This document shows positions 5,420-6,810 of a DNA stretch of 6,810 nucleotides, one piece after another. The stretch's first letter is position 1; each line of letters starts with the position of its first letter. The notes beneath the pieces are model-generated. The model saw only the letters and a list, made by a program, of their open reading frames with translations, searched no databases and was not told the origin of the DNA. This DNA comes from Candidatus Parcubacteria bacterium (GTDB lineage: Bacteria; Patescibacteriota; Minisyncoccia; Phycocordibacterales; PALSA-1337), in the NCBI GenBank assembly GCA_023264475.1, contig JAHFMA010000028.1, forward strand, positions 1-6,810, read 5' to 3'. The translations under genes were made by a program, and so were the position numbers.

Positions 5420-5776
5420 ATGAAAAACAAACTTATCAGTCTCGTACGTATTGGATCCACAGCCTTGGTCATAGTGGCGGCTATCTTCGCTGTCACATCT
5501 AGCCACGCCGAGGCTTATTACAACGGTTACTACGGCGGCGGACAGAGCTACTCCTATGGAGGAGGTTACGGAGGTGGCTATGGCTACAACGGTTATCACA
5601 ACTACAATGGCAACGCCTACAACGGAGGTTACGCTTATGTCCCTCCGACCTATCAGATCCCGACTCGCAACATCCCGGCGGTGCAGGTCATCTATTCTAA
5701 CGGATACTACCAGAATTATTTCGTGCCGACCGTCCGTTACTTCCCTCCGACCTATCAGAGCACGTATCATTACTAG
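5420..5776 (+). CDS. Secreted Gly/Tyr-rich low-complexity protein
   Basis: This 118-aa exported protein has no family I recognise. Residues 1-32 form a signal peptide: basic start MKNKLISLVR, hydrophobic ALVIVAAIFAV, and probable signal peptidase I cleavage after HAEA. The mature part opens with a Gly/Tyr/Asn-rich stretch (about 33-72, built of GGGYGGGYGYNGY-type units) of the kind found in flexible, sticky or self-associating surface proteins. It ends in a Pro/Tyr/Val-rich section (about 73-118) that contains VPPTYQ and FPPTYQ, encoded by identical 18-bp DNA repeats. There are no cysteines after the signal peptide and no sorting motif or C-terminal membrane segment, so it may be released or held by non-covalent contacts. 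It is divergent from tsaD and has no clear Shine-Dalgarno site. Expression and surface location are inferred. Confidence 0.8.
   Translation: MKNKLISLVRIGSTALVIVAAIFAVTSSHAEAYYNGYYGGGQSYSYGGGYGGGYGYNGYHNYNGNAYNGGYAYVPPTYQIPTRNIPAVQVIYSNGYYQNYFVPTVRYFPPTYQSTYHY
5640..5759 (+). repeat. 18-bp direct repeat pair in the Gly/Tyr-rich gene
   Basis: TCCCTCCGACCTATCAGA occurs identically at 5640-5657 and 5742-5759. Starts are 102 bp apart, a multiple of three, so both copies are read in the same frame as PPTYQ. Identity at the DNA level, including third codon positions, suggests recent duplication or recombination. Recombination between the copies would remove 34 codons without a frameshift. Confidence 0.85.
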
Positions 5777-5778
5777 TC

Positions 5779-5787
5779 TGGTATGAT
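5779..5787 (+). promoter_or_regulatory. valS: Candidate extended -10 element upstream of valS
   Basis: TGGTATGAT is an extended -10 (TG, one base, then TATGAT at 5782-5787), 3 nt after the stop of the previous gene. No convincing -35 box is present. Transcription from here would give a valS leader of about 90 nt containing the hairpin at 5825-5848. A second candidate, TGCTAGTAT (5868-5876), ends 7 nt before the ATG and would make valS leaderless. Confidence 0.3.
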
Positions 5788-5824
5788 GCAGGCCCTCACG
5801 GACCTAATATGAATTGGTAATGAC

Positions 5825-5848
5825 TTCAGCGCCCGCAAGGGCGCTGAA
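5825..5848 (+). terminator. Strong hairpin between the Gly/Tyr-rich gene and valS
   Basis: TTCAGCGCCC (5825-5834) pairs perfectly with 5839-5848 across a GCAA tetraloop (GNRA type), a very stable 10-bp stem. The nearest T-run, GTTTTT (5861-5866), begins 12 nt after the stem, too far for a standard intrinsic terminator. It most likely ends or protects the mRNA of the 5420 gene. An attenuator role in a valS leader is possible. Confidence 0.5.
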
Positions 5849-5883
5849 TGCTAAATAGGCGTTTTTCTGCTAGTATTTTGCGC

Positions 5884-6810
5884 ATGAATGAGAAATTCCT
5901 GAAGCCATACAATCCCGCTGCCACCGAGGGCCGCGTTTATGCTTCATGGGAAAAATCCGGATATTTCAAGCCGGAAGGATTGCCGGAGCGCAATCAGCAG
6001 GGCGAGCCATTCTCCATGGTCTTGCCGCCGCCCAATGTGACCGGCCAGCTCCACATGGGCTCGGCGCTCATGCTCGCCGTCGAGGACATCATGGTCCGTT
6101 ATGCCCGCATGCAAGGCAAGAAGGCCATCTGGATCCCCGGCACTGATCATGCCGCTATCGCCACGCAGTCTGTGGTCGAGAAGCAGATTCAGAAGGAAGA
6201 AGGGAAGTCCCGCCACGATCTGGGCCGCGAAGAATTACTCCGCCGCATCGGCGAGCATGTCTCGACTACGCACGACACCATCGTCCGCCAGATGCGCTCC
6301 ATGGGCGCCTCGATCGATTGGTCGCGCGAAGCCTTCACGTTGGATGACAAGCGCAATCTCGCGGTGCGCACGGCTTTCAAGAAGATGTACGACGATGGCC
6401 TCATATATCGCGGCTATCGCGTGGTCAATTGGGATCCCAAAGGGCAGACGACCATATCTGACGACGAGATCGAATACGAGGAACGCCCAGCCAAGCTCTA
6501 CACCTTCAAATACGCCAAGGATATCCCGATATCCATTTCCACGACTCGCCCCGAGACCAAGCTCGGCGATACCGCTATCGCTGTGCATCCTGACGATCCT
6601 CGCTACAAGCAATTTGTCGGCAAGGAATTCAAGGCTGTCTTTGCCGGGGAGCCCATCACCCTCCGAGTGATCGCCGATCAGGCGGTCGAGAAGGACTTCG
6701 GCACCGGCGCCTTGGGCGTGACCCCGGCTCATAGCACTATCGACTGGGAGATGGCTCAGAGGCACGATCTGCCGCTCCAACCTGTCATCAACGAATCCGC
6801 CAACATGATC
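5884..6810 (+). CDS. valS: Valyl-tRNA synthetase, N-terminal part (3' end outside window)
   Basis: ValRS is a class I synthetase that charges tRNA-Val and edits mischarged threonine. The frame is open from ATG 5884 to the window end (309 codons; full enzymes are about 850-900). The start MNEKFLKPYNPAATEGRVYA matches the usual ValRS opening. The class I HIGH motif is HMGS, within PPPNVTGQLHMGSAL (about 50-64), followed by WIPGTDHAAIATQ. The CP1 editing domain begins about residue 180 with RVVNWDPKGQTTISDDEIEY, then STTRPETKLGDTAIAVHPDD and GTGALGVTPAHSTIDWEMAQ. The Asp commonly held to bind the substrate amino group in CP1 is kept (ID in AHSTID); the usual first Asp of AHDPND is Ser. The KMSKS motif and anticodon-binding domain lie beyond the window. 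There is no Shine-Dalgarno site before the ATG, and a TGCTAGTAT box sits where a leaderless promoter would be. Confidence 0.95.
   Translation, partial: MNEKFLKPYNPAATEGRVYASWEKSGYFKPEGLPERNQQGEPFSMVLPPPNVTGQLHMGSALMLAVEDIMVRYARMQGKKAIWIPGTDHAAIATQSVVEKQIQKEEGKSRHDLGREELLRRIGEHVSTTHDTIVRQMRSMGASIDWSREAFTLDDKRNLAVRTAFKKMYDDGLIYRGYRVVNWDPKGQTTISDDEIEYEERPAKLYTFKYAKDIPISISTTRPETKLGDTAIAVHPDDPRYKQFVGKEFKAVFAGEPITLRVIADQAVEKDFGTGALGVTPAHSTIDWEMAQRHDLPLQPVINESANMI

Noticed and set aside
5556..5600. GGAGG-rich tract as an internal ribosome binding site
   Set aside because: It comes from Gly codons (GGA GGT) in the low-complexity region, and no credible frame starts after it.
6101..6780. Long alternative frames on both strands over valS (up to 189 aa)
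   Set aside because: The + strand frame 5884-6810 carries complete ValRS motifs; the others have shadow-type composition.

Overview
The window looks like a fragment of a Patescibacteria (CPR) genome, probably of the Parcubacteria group. It is fairly GC-rich, tightly packed and uses the standard code. Family signatures I remember from Parcubacteria support this: TsaD with EPALW after the GPGL motif, a secreted peptidoglycan-binding-like domain with an APWGATRPSG / YITT block between two cysteines, and a prolyl-tRNA synthetase motif 3 reading GSYGIGPGR. The assignment rests on these remembered patterns, not on a search.

Layout: (1) 1-555, the 3' end of proS on the + strand. (2) 706-1026, a small unrecognised gene on the - strand, with a near-consensus promoter (TTGACA, 17 bp, TATGAT), a Shine-Dalgarno site and an intrinsic terminator (564-592) pointing its way. 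(3) 1169-3280, a + strand cell-shape operon: mreB, mreC (23-nt overlap) and a short MreD-like membrane protein (4-nt ATGA overlap). (4) 3381-4034, a secreted peptidoglycan-binding-like protein. (5) 4035-5306, tsaD on the - strand, whose stop codon directly abuts the previous gene's stop. (6) 5420-5776, a secreted Gly/Tyr-rich protein. (7) 5884 to the window end, the 5' part of valS. No stretch over 300 bases lacks a gene.

Functionally, three genes serve translation (proS, tsaD for tRNA t6A, valS). One operon sets cell shape or elongation (MreB filament, MreC periplasmic scaffold, MreD-like partner), and two secreted proteins probably act at the cell surface. No penicillin-binding protein or RodA gene follows the mre genes here.

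The most unusual structure is a 111-bp in-frame inverted repeat inside tsaD (4976-5086). Its outer arms are 22 bp and perfectly complementary; with an inner block the arms are 32 nt long with 29 pairs. It encodes about 37 residues in a loop region where E. coli TsaD has only a short linker. It resembles in principle the palindromic elements that insert in frame into Rickettsia genes. I see no undescribed multi-gene system in this window. Other points of note are a + strand terminator embedded in the tsaD coding sequence, the lack of Shine-Dalgarno sites before most genes with possible leaderless starts, and direct repeats in and before the Gly/Tyr-rich gene.
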